DNA of 64,000 nt from Tubiluchus corallicola (lineage: Eukaryota > Priapulida > Priapulimorpha > Priapulimorphida > Tubiluchidae). The notes beneath the pieces were generated by a model. That model had not been told where the DNA came from. It worked only from the letters and a program-made list of their open reading frames with translations, and made no database searches. Location: contig JAQGDQ010000450.1 of assembly GCA_030141605.1 (NCBI GenBank), positions 62,001-126,000 on the forward strand, written 5' to 3'. A program made the position numbers and the translations under genes. Shown here piece by piece: positions 53,701 through 64,000 of the stretch; the stretch's first letter is position 1, and each line of letters starts with the position of its first letter.

Positions 53701-56700
53701 TTTTCATCTACATTTATATTTTAAATTTCAACACTAGGTACTTACTAGACATCTCTAACATTTTCTTGTATCTGTTTTAGTAGTAATTGCTTTTACATAT
53801 AAATATACAGTTGCTGGTTTTCGAGTCAATACAGAAATGCACACAATCTGACTTACTAGAAACTTGATAATGACCTTTCAGCCTTTATGTCATTGACTCC
53901 ACTTTATTCACGTGTTTCAAATTACAGCATAATTTCATAGTAAGTTTCACTACTGAACAATTTGTTACCTTACTAGTTACTGGTTGGTACCACATCAAAC
54001 TGTTATGCTTGTTTTGCTGCAGTTGAATCTTTGTTTCTGTTTTGTTAAAATTTTGTTCTTGCCCTTCCTTTATGTTTTACACTTTTTCCTACATTTTTCG
54101 TATTAAATTTTCCCGGGTATTAGAAACTGGTTAAAAATGTTAGTTAGTTATTAGCGTATTTTTTTTAGATTATTTCTAATGAGGGATGAGCTTGCTGAAT
54201 TTTTTTGCCACCAAATTTGACTGAAAGACTGGCAGTTTTGTAATTCAAGAGTGTCTGTTTCAAGATCAGATTCATTGATCACTTCTCTGCTAATCCCCCG
54301 AATGCAAACAATTAAATAATTATGGTTATTAATATGAAAATGATTGCCAGCATCCACTCATAAAAAGACATCTACAACGTTTCGACACACCGTATCTCTC
54401 AACAACCCACCTAAATAAAAGTACAATGAGTAAAAGTTTCAAAAATCAACAGTGTGACAAACAAACAAGACTAATACTAAATTGTGAACTTACATATCAT
54501 GTGGTTTGAGGCCAAATGACAGAAAAAATAAAGTTACTCGGACACAATTCATTCTTTAACCTGTTGGTATGGCTGTGAGTGTTAATGAGAGAAACCTTAA
54601 CATCAGAAATGATGAACAACGCTTTAGGGGAGCAGCTACAAGGACCAGTTCAAAATAATTCCAGGGGCAGAGAAGAAAGTTGATCATTAAACTCTGGCTG
54701 AAGTTTTTTTATTAAAAGAGTTTGCATTTGTAAATCAAAATCACTTGTTAGCTCATTTTAAAGTCTCATGTTTCAGTGAATGTGTCACCGATTTCAGTTG
54801 TCTGTGAGTAGCCAGCGAACTGCCTCAGTGTTCATATGAATATACATACGAACTTCCAAGTGGCATAACGTTTTACCAATATAAACTGCAGGACAGCAGT
54901 CACAAACATATGCATAAACCACCGAATTGTGGTTCTTTCCATCACCGTATGAATTTTTTTCTAAATTTCTCTAGTGTTATCCATTGGCTTCCATTTCTGT
55001 GTTTCTTTGCAGGGTTGCTATGATGTGTTCATTCGGACGCTGCAGGACCATCTTTACATCATCAGCTTTGTCGGACTGATCATCGGTATCGTTCAGGTAT
55101 TTTTGATTGTTGATTAGTACTAGTATCAGTTAAAACGCTGGAAAACATGAATTCTGGTACGTACATTCTGATGACCTGGGCCCAGATTCATGTATTGCAC
55201 TTACGACAGTTGGCTTGTGTTAGATAATGTTTAGGCACCCTGAAATTTTCGTTCCTAATTTCACGTAACTGTCTTATGTCATTAGTCACACCCTAGTCGC
55301 GACTAGCTTCCATATGACCAGGGATGTTACTAAAACTAAAATTATCAACCGAAACCGAAATTTATGAAACATGGGGAACCGATACTAAAATGAAACCTAA
55401 CTGAAATCATTTTTGCAAAACTACTATCAAAACTGAAAAAAATGCTGAAATAAATAAAATGCTTTGTTTTTGCTTGTTTTGCTTTTATTTGCTCTGATAC
55501 AAATTTGATGAAGTAGCAAAAAATCTTAACCAAAAAAAGTAGAACGTTGTTTATGGTTAAAGATCGTGATGTTTCAAAAAATTGACAAATTTTATTTTGT
55601 AAATATTTTGCTGCCTCTGTTTCATAAATTATAAAATTTAACTTGGTTTTATTTGAGTTACGCTTTGGTATTTCCATTTATTGTGCCTTGAGACCAGTTT
55701 CACAGTCATCAGCACTGAAGATATGCCATGTTGCCGTAAAAAGTATGCTACAAATGATACAAAAAGTTAAGTGAATGTCATTTACTCTTTATTTTATTTT
55801 ATTTTATTTTAGCTACTATTTTAGCCAAAAATGTTCAGCAATTTTTAACATCTAATAGAAAAATAGGTAAGCTGCATAAATACTACTAATATCTTGGAAA
55901 AATGCTACCAAAAATTACCGAATGTTTCGGCTACGAAACTTAATAATTTTCGACGAAAACGAAACTGAACTGAAAGTGCAATTTTTGGCAGACCAAAACA
56001 AAATTTTCATTTTGGTAATATCCTTGCATGTGACTAGCTAATGACAGTCACTTTCATGTGAATGGGCATCCTAGATTCAACATATTTGAATAATATGAAG
56101 AACAGTTAGCATCGTTGGGCTTGTAACAATGCTAGCAATAACAGTGTAACAATGTAGATTTGCATTGCTGATTTGTTCAGCAGATTAAAGCTGTATTAGG
56201 AGTAAATAAGCCTACCAGCATTTATAAGGCACCAAATTTTTTTATCTTGTAGTCAATGTCTTTGGTCAAAATCATCATTCATATCTATCTATCTATCTAG
56301 GATCATTCATACTGCTAAAATTGGGAAGCATAAATTTTTTTTATTGTTTTGATTTTCAGCATTTTTCAAAGGAAAAAGAATCTTTTTAAGCGGTTTTCTT
56401 TTTGCTACAGGCTACTGCCACTCTACACGTCTATGCTTTTAATACAAATTTACAAACATATGCAAATTTTAGCCACACTTACACATACTTCATTTTCCGT
56501 GTGCACCATTTTTGCTCTCATAATGCAAGTACCTCCCTTCATAGTAAATGGAAAACACCTTGTGTCATAGATAGCTTTTATTTTGTAAGTTTGATTGGAC
56601 AATGTTTCATTTGATTGTTACATGCAATGAATATTTGAATCAACGTATTCCACTTCTCTTTTTCAGGTATTCATGCTGGGATCTTCTATAGCTCTTCTTT

Positions 56701-56744
56701 GTGCTGTTCATAATCGAAAAGTTAAATCCATGACTGTTATTTAA
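47672..56744 (+). CDS. Tetraspanin (7 exons)
   Basis: Exons 47672-47731, 48783-48974, 51087-51161, 52182-52295, 52832-52975, 55013-55096 and 56667-56744 join to 248 residues; every intron is phase 0. Tetraspanins are four-pass membrane scaffolds that organise receptor and adhesion complexes. Membrane segments lie at about residues 10-34, 52-74, 80-105 and 205-238. The large loop has the CCG motif (150-152), PDSCC (172-176), C183 and C197, so six cysteines and three likely disulfides. NQS at 167-169 is a possible N-glycosylation site. Cys7 and the CC at the end of membrane segment 2 are candidate palmitoylation sites. The tail ends MTVI. An in-frame TAA lies about 70 bases upstream of the ATG. 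The exact subfamily is not assigned. Confidence 0.93.
48783..48974 (+). CDS. Tetraspanin exon 2
   Basis: Acceptor ttctag, donor gtgagt. LLGCGVLGVGIWLQID, the small loop, then CIVAGSVMVIFGVVGCCGAF, membrane segment 2. Confidence 0.93.
49956..50090 (+). mobile_element. tRNA-derived SINE, copy A
   Basis: Contains an A-box-like gttaactcagtagctgaaaa, an anticodon arm ttgca-ctgaaag-tgcag (anticodon GAA, as in tRNA-Phe) and a B-box-like ggttcatgtct, followed by a tail with attagccattagggtaatt. Many mismatches rule out a working tRNA. Tetraspanin intron 2. Confidence 0.6.
50110..50640 (-). pseudogene. LINE ORF2 C-terminal fragment
   Basis: The minus strand reads MTRLMVLVRWSRISRELRLC then GCGLVQTKYHFICEC, the same cysteine-rich C-terminal module as the LINE near 18940 (RLCPCGDIQTEKHVV). 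A ttattgattgtaat tail at its 3' end also resembles the other copies. Tetraspanin intron 2. Confidence 0.7.
50757..50816. repeat. (TA)n microsatellite
   Basis: Two TA runs separated by catacacatatac. Confidence 0.95.
50842..51002 (+). mobile_element. tRNA-derived SINE, copy B
   Basis: Diverged partner of 49956-50090: gtgtgttcaaatcctgattt provides a clear B box, and the same tail aattagccattaggttaatt follows. The A-box side is eroded and the copy lies only about 750 bp from copy A. Confidence 0.55.
51087..51161 (+). CDS. Tetraspanin exon 3
   Basis: Acceptor tttcag, donor gtacgt. YFFALVIVFLLEIVAGIIGF then IRRKE, membrane segment 3 with its conserved glutamate. Confidence 0.93.
51388..52154. 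mobile_element. pogo/Tigger-like element in tetraspanin intron 3
   Basis: Left end cagtcaagccttgttatgct is mirrored by right end tagtataaagaggtttgactg. The interior has near-terminal subrepeats (cataacgcc/tataacgcc). No open frame related to transposase seen. Ends 27 bases before exon 4. Confidence 0.65.
52182..52295 (+). CDS. Tetraspanin exon 4
   Basis: Acceptor ttctag, donor gtaagt. ISGAVRTRLLKNIHSEYDGN then GSDDEGKYGRVWDLFQQE, the first half of the large loop. Confidence 0.92.
52832..52975 (+). CDS. Tetraspanin exon 5 (CCG exon)
   Basis: Acceptor atctag, donor gtatgt. YECCGVGGYHDWYDIAAWKN then QSWVPDSCC and KNCG; carries five of the six loop cysteines. Confidence 0.95.
53060..53290 (+). 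repeat. Dispersed repeat, copy 1
   Basis: Phrases tttttcatatcctac, ggtaattaaa, gttaaaaactta-like sequence and gcacgcgtttgcaaaagcga recur in the same order at 63745-64000. Family unknown. Tetraspanin intron 5. Confidence 0.6.
55013..55096 (+). CDS. Tetraspanin exon 6
   Basis: Acceptor tttgcag, donor gtattt. GCYDVFIRTLQDHLYIISFV then GLIIGIVQ; holds the last loop cysteine and the start of membrane segment 4. Confidence 0.93.
55319..56026. mobile_element. hAT-like MITE with 8-bp target duplication
   Basis: Ends cagggatgttactaaaacta and (reverse complement) caaggatattaccaaaatga; flanked by catatgac (55311-55318) and catgtgac (56027-56034), an 8-bp duplication with one mismatch, as expected for hAT elements. 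No transposase frame. Tetraspanin intron 6. Confidence 0.75.
56667..56744 (+). CDS. Tetraspanin exon 7
   Basis: Acceptor tttcag. VFMLGSSIALLCAVHNRKVK then SMTVI and TAA at 56742-56744. A variant polyadenylation hexamer attaaa is at 56814-56819. Confidence 0.92.
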   Translation, partial: VFMLGSSIALLCAVHNRKVKSMTVI

Positions 56745-59689
56745 CATGCGCATTCTCGGTAGATCAGCCGTCCTACTTCTGAAATCGCCAAAGTCAGCAC
56801 TATACAATCTTCCATTAAAATTACCGGCATAACTACATCTAGTATTTTTGAATACTAAATATATTAAATTAGCAAGCCTATTTTGTGACTAATATTCTTG
56901 TGCATGTTGTCATGGCATCTTTTCGTGTTTTTACTTATGTAATGCCAGGTTTCACGGGGCTTTCTGTTTTGTCAGCTATCCGAAAATTTCTGACTCCATC
57001 AGTTGCCAAATATGTGCCAGAAGTTCCCCGAGATAGTTTTAAAACATTCACAGGTGTAGACATTGTCGCCAAAAAGGTCGCTGGTTTCTGCTTAAAATTT
57101 AGTTTAAAGTTTGTCAGTCCGGAGTTGCAAAACTCGCCACGTCATCAAAACTTTGCCATTCTGTTTCAAGTCTTTCAGGACCACACCATTCAAATTAGAT
57201 CTTATAAGACCTATGATTTTTTTCTGCTTCTGTATGAGCACAGATATAACTAAATTTGGTACTATTCTATTCAGGAGAATCTTGGCTATCCAATCTTGCT
57301 ATTTGTTTAAATATTTATCATTGATTTAGTTGGATAAAATTAAGAAAAATGCACCTTCTATTGTGTATCAGAATGTTGTGTATGGATTGATGAAATTTCC
57401 GGAATTAACCGATTTCACACAAGTGATGCTGTACATTGTTGCAGTGCAAACACTGCAGTTACTGAAACTTTTTTGAATTGTGTCAAAAATCTATTTACAG
57501 TGCAGTTAGTGAAGGTTTTTTGAATTTTTTTTTGTCAAAAATCGATTTTTAATTTGTCTAAGATAAGCAAATGCATTTAATATATAATTCATAATATATG
57601 ATTCACAAAAATTATCAAATATAATGTAATAATTGCTTAGTGAGAGCAGTTTTTCATGAACTTATGGTCCTGCACAAATACATCGCCAATTATTTGTGAT
57701 GTTCATCAATAATTTCAAAATTTGCTAAAACTTGGAGAATATTTAAGGCACTTTTGAAAATGTGACAACGACTTTGCGGCTATTTTTCAGCATTTTAGTG
57801 ACAGTTTGAAGAACCTCGATTGTCACGCACTTCTTTCCATGAAAATTCTTTCAAATAATTGAGAAATGATGACAATACACTTGCTCAAATGTTGTGCAAC
57901 ATTCGCCTTGTCATCAAACATGCACATACATGCACAAAAAGAGGGAATTTCATAAAAAGTGGAGAAGTTTGCAGAAACGATTTGCAACCTTGGCAACAAA
58001 GCACAGTCACCAGAATTTTTGAGCCACTGTTGAACAAATTTTCGTAAAAACATACCAGCCTCATGAAGCCCTGGCTTCTGTGTTGTATTAACTTTTTTTT
58101 ATATTTTACCATATATCATATGTTTTTTTATTGTCATTTACACAGTGATTGTACATAATTTGTGTCATTTTATACATATTAATATTAACAATATTTTATT
58201 TTTATTGGTAAAGTGAGAAATGGCTTAAGGTGCAGTCTCTGATTCCTATTATAGTCATTGGTAATCATGATGTGTATAGTAACATGTAACTCAATTAAAA
58301 ACTAAATACTCATTTTCAAATACTCATATTGTACTCAGATTATGACTTTCTCAAGATCTCATTGTAGTGATGTACTCACAGGGGTAGATAGTGTTTTATT
58401 TTGTTAACAAATTACACGTACTCATATATTGCTTTATTGTCTTTTTACTCGTCTGAATGTTTTTTCACTTGAAACGTCATGTTTATAACTAATGTGTCAT
58501 TAAAATGTTATGGGTTACTCCCTTGCAAACAACTTTATAAAGCGGTTTATTTCGCCTCGTTTTCATTCATGTAATACAAACCTTTGCCACTAAGTCTTGC
58601 ATATTGTGCAGCAGGCAAGTGGTTCGTGTTTTACAAAAATTTGGATTCTATGGCAACCGTAAATGCGTAATTGTTACTAGCTAGCTTATTACAGTCATTT
58701 CACGTATGGCCCTGGCAGGTGGCTGCACTGACGCATGTGTGCGTCCACACAATTTCTTAAAAAAAATTTATGACTAAATAAAGTTTTTTAGCAGTAAACC
58801 AAGAAACACACCAACCCCTTGTTTGTTTACGAAATCCCCAAGCAGTCAGATGATTTGCATAGTGAAATTATGTTTATGTATATCATGGTGTCGATTCTCC
58901 TATCAATTTCTGTTGTCTAGGCAGTTTTTAGCTAACTGTGACTACACTTAGGGGATTTTGCATTTAGGGGCTGTGCCCCCTTTCATGGTAATAGTGAAAT
59001 TATGAGTCACGAGTTTGAGGTGACACCGTAAGTTTTATACTAGTGAACTTGCCTGAGCTTCTAGCAACCACAGAATTGTCTAAAATGCAGTAAAATTGCA
59101 TTTAGCTATGTCCAGCGGGAAAAATTAGCACGCACGCAAACATATTAAATTTTGTATGAACAGTGGGTGGGCTGTAAACTTAACAGTCTCAAATCAATTT
59201 TATGTTTGATCCACATTTTGCTGGATAGATAATCTTGACACTAAATAAATTAAGCTTGAGTAATGGGTCATCCGCATTAAAGTGCATTACGAACTTGCTT
59301 TTAAGATATATGACTACTACAATACAATAATGAATATCACCTAGGTAAATGTAGTTAAAACATATTTATTAAAGCAGAATTTTTCACGTTTGAGGAAGTC
59401 TATGTACCAGAATTTAGATATCATTTGAGGCCTCCAGATTGTGCTTAAATACAGGAAAATGTGTTGGTGGACCCTGCTGGGGAGTTTACAATGCTCCCCC
59501 AGACCCCTTGGCTGCTTGTGCATCAAATTTTTTAAACTCTGGCAGCGCCCATGATTTCAGGAGCAGAAAGCAAAGAGAGTGTCGAACGTTTCCGCATTAC
59601 TGATCATCAGTGGATACATTTATTAGCATTTGTCACTTTATGCAGTTCAGCGTTATGCACTGTTTTTGTTGTTGCTAACTGCTGTTTGT
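56745..59689. other. Tetraspanin 3' flank, no gene recognised
   Basis: A 122-codon open frame (56885-57253) shows no known domain and overlaps the likely 3' UTR. A tandem duplication of about 55 bp, with gtgcaaacactgcagttact and gtgcagttagtgaaggtttt variants, lies at 57443-57560. Segments at 58940-58990 and 59440-59560 (ctgggga..., gcagcgcccatg) resemble hAT-type element ends but could not be bounded. Confidence 0.45.
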
Positions 59690-60787
59690 GGCATGATGTG
59701 GATGGTGTAGGTGGCATGGTGTAGGTGGCGTGGTGTGGATGGTGTAGGTGGCGTGGTGTGGATGGTGTAGGTGGCGTGGTGTGGATGGTGTAGGTGGCGT
59801 GGTGTGGATGGTGTAGGTGGCATGGTGTGGATGGTGTAGGTGGCGTGGTGTGGATGGTGTAGGTGGCGTGGGGTGGATGGTGTAGATGGCATGGTGTAGG
59901 TGGCGTGGTGTGGATGGTGTAGGTGGCGTGGTGTGGATGGTGTAGGTGGCGTGGGGTGGATGGTGTAGGTGGCGTGGTGTGGATGGTGTAGGTGGCATGG
60001 TGTGGATGGTGTAGGTGGCATGGTGTGGATGGTGTAGGTGGCGTGGTGTGGATGGTGTAGGTGGCGTGGGGTGGATGGTGTAGGTGGCGTGGTGTGGATG
60101 GTGTAGGTGGCATGGTGTGGATGGTGTAGGTGGCGTGGTGTGGATGGTGTAGGTGGCGTGGGGTGGATGGTGTAGGTGGCATGGTGTGGATGGTGTAGGT
60201 GGCGTGGTGTGGATGGTGTAGGTGGCGTGGTGTGGATGGTGTAGGTGGCATGGTGTGGATGGTGTAGGTGGTATGGTGTAGGTGGCGTGGTGTGGATGGT
60301 GTAGGTGGCGTGGTGTGGATGGTGTAGGTGGCATGGTGTGGATGGTGTAGGTGGCGTGGTGTGGATGGTGTAGGTGGCGTGGGGTGGATGGTGTAGGTGG
60401 CATGGTGTGGATGGTGTAGGTGGCTTGGTGTGGATGGTCTAGGTGGCGTGGGGTGGATGGTGTAGGTGGCGTGGGGTGGATGGTGTAGGTGGCGTGGTGT
60501 GGATGGTGTAGGTGGCATGGTGTGGATGGTGTAGGTGGCGTGGTGTGGATAGTGTAGGTGGCATGGTGTAGGTGGCGTGGGGTGGATGGTGTAGGTGGCA
60601 TGGTGTGGATGGTGTAGGTGGGGTGGTTGGTGTAGGTGGCATGGTGTGGATGGTCTAGGTGGCGTGGGGTGGATGGTGTAGGTGGCATGGGGTGGATGGT
60701 CTAGGTGGCATGGTGTGGATGGTGTAGGTGGCATGGTGTGTATGGTCTAGGTGGCGTGGGGTGGATGGTGTAGGTGGCGTGGGGTGA
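59690..60787. repeat. 23-bp minisatellite, about 47 units
   Basis: Head-to-tail array of a 23-base unit ggatggtgtaggtggcgtgg plus tgt, with recurrent variants cgtgg/catgg and ggtgt/ggggt, and a few units that lack ggatggtgt. The strand is strongly G/T-biased. Because 23 is not a multiple of 3 and the complementary strand has no stop in any phase, long Pro/Thr/His open frames appear in all three minus-strand frames; these are not genes. Confidence 0.97.
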
Positions 60788-60789
60788 TT

Positions 60790-63740
60790 TTTAAAATATT
60801 GACGTTGTACTATTGCTGAAAAATTGTTGAATTACTTAAAAGAACCGAGGAAGGGCAACATGGCGCGTTTCGAAAGTTTATATGTTTTTTAAATGTGTAC
60901 ACACAAAATGTATGTTCGTGTGTACGGCAAGCGAGTGAACGCACTGCTTCACATTGTGAATTAGCTCTAGATACTACGAAGCTAATTTGTCCCCATTTAA
61001 CAGTAAAAGTCTTGCATGTGTCGTTGCATTTATGTGTGTTTAGGCTGTGATTCACATTTTCAGTTTAGAGAGTATTTTGTTCAACCAAAATGCAATAAAA
61101 ATGCACAAGTATCAAATGTGGTTTTCATATGTTATTGATATTATCATGTATTATATAGGCAACCATTTTTTACAACATTAATAGTTAAAAAATACGTAGT
61201 TTATTTTACAAGAGAACAGATAGTAGGGTTCGTTGAATAATAGATTTTAACCTTCCAATGTAGATGAATTGTTTTTGTACCTTTTACTGATGTGTTTTTA
61301 TGGTTTATTTTTTTGTGTTCAACACTGATTTTGACAATGTCATAATTTGTTTTGTGATGAAATATTGATTTGGAATCTAAGCATGTGCAATTAAGTAACA
61401 CTTCTGCAGCTGAATCAGCTAATTGTAAGGAAGGTGAACAAGAAATGCTATTCCTACATAAAGCTATGCATGCTGTATTATTGCATGCACGTGCGTCAGC
61501 AATAAAGTTATATAAAACTTGTAAATTTAAGTCCCGCCATGCCCATTAGATGCAGCCATTTTGATGGTAGGTCGTTTGAAACATGTTTCGATAACATTGG
61601 TAAAGTTTAAAAAAATAATCCGAGCACTTGTAGCACACTCTTCGTTAACTAAGCAAAAGTGTAACTTACTTTATAATATCAGTAATATATTTCTGGTGAG
61701 CCAGTGACGTTTTTGTTTTGGTGCACACTGGGATAATGAAACAGTGATACTTTACCAACTGGCACAATCGTTTTAAATTATTTAAAAAATTGTTTTTCCA
61801 GTTTAAAGAAGTCTTTCAAACAAATAAACATAATGCCATGTAATATAACTCTGTACCGAAAGTTTTTGAGCGGTTCTTTAAAACTCCCTTTGATGCTGAG
61901 ATCAGCAAGTGTGTATTTCAGTCTTAGCAAGTTGTTGGTAAGGACTGCAGCTGTTGATGTTTATTATTATGTAATTATTTATTTAATATTCTGCAAGATT
62001 TTGTATGAATATACTCATGTATATTGCAATAGACTAGAAATAGTACTAATTATTCTGTGTACTAAAGGGGATTTATTTGTGTTTAGTTGTTACTGTTTCA
62101 CTGCAAAATTTTTGATACTTTATCTTTTTCTTAGCTTATATAAGAATACTGGAAACGCTCTATGCAACAAAAAAGTAAATGTTTATTTTAGATAGTGTCC
62201 AAAATGCTACCATGACTGATTAACATTTACTTGATATTATCATGTAATGATTTGTTTACAAGTTTATCACAACATCGCATGGATCTGCACTGAGTGTCCT
62301 CTATATTTAGTAGAATTAAGTCACGTTTTAAGTTCTACTTTTTACAAAAATCTTAGCTTTATGGACTCTCAGACAGTATATTAGAAAAGGAATGTAATAA
62401 CGTGATTAAATGTAATAATTTCAACTTATCACACGTTCATATGTGAAAAGTTATCTGAAAAACTATTGCTAATATGTGACAATTTATTAAAATTGATTAT
62501 AAAACAATAATGATGCATTTTTGTAAACTAGTTCGTACATTTTTGTGGAAACAGTGCAGTTCCACTTAAATTTTCCATTGCAGTACTTCGTTATCTCACG
62601 TGAGATGGCGCCACGCACACTTACTGTATTTTCATAAGTTACTTCGTATTAAACTTCGTATAATATGAAGCACAACAGAAAGCTCCTTTTTCCGTGTATA
62701 TATTTTTCTATTTTCATCACAGGAACTACGTTGTATTGCCATAAAAGGAGTTATCAAAAAGCGAATCTGTTTTTCTTCCTGGCTTCAGTACATCCAGCAT
62801 GAAGCATAACAACATTTTTCAATATAGTCATCTTCTTGATAACGTTTTCTAATAGCGCCAAAGACCACTGCCCAGTAATTTACACCTCACTGACTGGGAG
62901 TTATAAAACATGATTTGCTTCTTTCGTTTTTTCTGCCCAACTGTAGTTTAGAGCACTATTTACCATTGTCATGAATCCATTTTTACATTATGATTTACGT
63001 TATTTCAATAGAGCTCTTTTCCTTTCTCCGCCTCCCTTTTTCACTCACTCACTCACTCTCTCACTCTCTCCTCCTGTCACAGTTCCTTCCTTTCTTATCT
63101 TTCTCTTCTCTCTTTTTCTCTCAGCCCCCCTCTCTCTCTCGTTTTAGTCGTTGCCTTTTTAACTTTGTCCTGTGAAATTCATTATTAAACCATTAAAATT
63201 GCCTGCTTGCAATTAGAATAATTAATGACTCACTATCGGCGTGATCAGCTCGAAGAATTTCTCTGCTGAAACGATACTCGAATTTTTTACAACCATCTTT
63301 CATACGCAGTTTGTTAACTTTTTGTCCACTGCAGATACTAACGAAGATCAACTGATATTCAAAGGAAACAAACAGTGACGAAATCATTGCATTATAAGTA
63401 TGTATTGAATAACTTGTCATAAAAGTTCAATAATAACTTGTCAATTTTCCTGCGCAAACACGGACAAGTGCTTCCACGTTAAATTTCCAAGGCAGAGGAG
63501 TGCTTCTTGCTTGTCGACTGTCAACCATAGGTCGTTTTGACTGCACGACGAAGGATGTGACCTCGCTTACAAAAGAATGAAAGTCCCACCGATCAAGTTC
63601 ACATGCACAGATCGGATAGGTCCTTCACCCTGTGTAGCTTGGCCGACATTGTCCAGCAATTAAAACCACGCAGTGATGAGAAGAATTAAATTTGGTTAAA
63701 CTTCTGGCCGTCTATTTTGATGTTTCTTAGTTCTTCCCGC
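60790..63740. other. Region with no recognised gene
   Basis: AT-rich, many short open frames at background level. A pyrimidine-rich tract (cactcactctctcactctct and following) is at 63012-63150. No exon structure, RNA gene or bounded mobile element identified. Confidence 0.45.
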
Positions 63741-63744
63741 AAAA

Positions 63745-64000
63745 GGAAAACAGGATGATTTTTCATATCCTACTCTATTTTGAAAACGGTAAAAAGTACC
63801 ATTATAAGACATATAATAATGCCAACGCTTTCTGGTAATTAAATAATAAGTTAAAAACTTAATTAACGGCAGGCGAGCCCAGTTGCTGATGACACCACAA
63901 CTGAACATAATTTTCAATACCACAAGAACTTGGTGAGCGCATTGCACGCGTTTACGAAGGCGAAAATTGAACTATAGTGCAACATTCAGTATACATACAA
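63745..64000 (+). repeat. Dispersed repeat, copy 2 (runs off the window)
   Basis: Diverged match in the same orientation to 53060-53290, including tttttcatatcctac and attgcacgcgtttacgaagg. It continues to the last base. Confidence 0.6.

Noticed and set aside
56885-57253. 122-codon open frame downstream of the tetraspanin
   Set aside because: No recognisable domain, no splice context, and it overlaps the probable 3' UTR. Length is near background for AT-rich DNA.
59607-60734. 375-, 337- and 122-codon open frames rich in Pro, Thr and His
   Set aside because: They coincide exactly with the 23-bp minisatellite and occur in all three frames, so they are a consequence of repeat composition.
59690-60787. 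CRISPR array
   Set aside because: The units are contiguous 23-mers without unique spacers, in a eukaryotic context.

Overview
The window is AT-rich nuclear DNA from an invertebrate animal. The evidence is metazoan gene families split by GT-AG introns, abundant decayed non-LTR retrotransposons, short inverted-repeat DNA elements, microsatellites and 5S- and tRNA-like retroposons. No bacterial, organellar or viral gene organisation is present. The species cannot be fixed from the sequence; a marine invertebrate is a reasonable guess only.

Three host genes can be assembled by joining exons, all on the + strand. (1) A pentraxin-domain protein gene (exons seen from 6668 to 23746; its 5' end was not found). 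Its introns hold an internally deleted LINE (8.4-11 kb), a DNA transposon with about 330-bp inverted repeats nested in a LINE fragment (13.4-15.3 kb), an A/C-only tract (16.3-16.7 kb), a 5S-headed SINE (17.3-17.8 kb) and a broken LINE (18.6-22.6 kb). (2) A complete seven-exon very-long-chain fatty acid elongase of the ELOVL4 type (36662-45130, 308 residues). (3) A complete seven-exon tetraspanin (47672-56744, 248 residues, all introns phase 0). The elongase makes membrane lipid precursors in the ER and the tetraspanin is a plasma or endosomal membrane organiser; nothing shows that the three act in one pathway.

Other regions: 1-6.6 kb has a 5S-headed SINE, short tandem duplications, a LINE tail and a 198-bp palindromic MITE. 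24-36.6 kb is gene-poor, with LINE fragments, a long (ATT)n array and a young 5'-truncated LINE with an open 468-codon reverse transcriptase frame and a 14-bp target duplication. The introns of the elongase and tetraspanin carry shared families of hAT-like and pogo/Tigger-like MITEs. From 56.7 kb to the end there is no recognised gene, but there is a 1.1-kb array of 23-bp minisatellite units (59.69-60.79 kb).

The most interesting items are a two-copy family of about 500-bp retroposons headed by 5S rRNA sequence, and an Academ-like transposon remnant encoding XPG/PIN-like acidic motifs plus a CxC zinc-binding cluster, whose exact borders can be proven because it interrupts a LINE reading frame.
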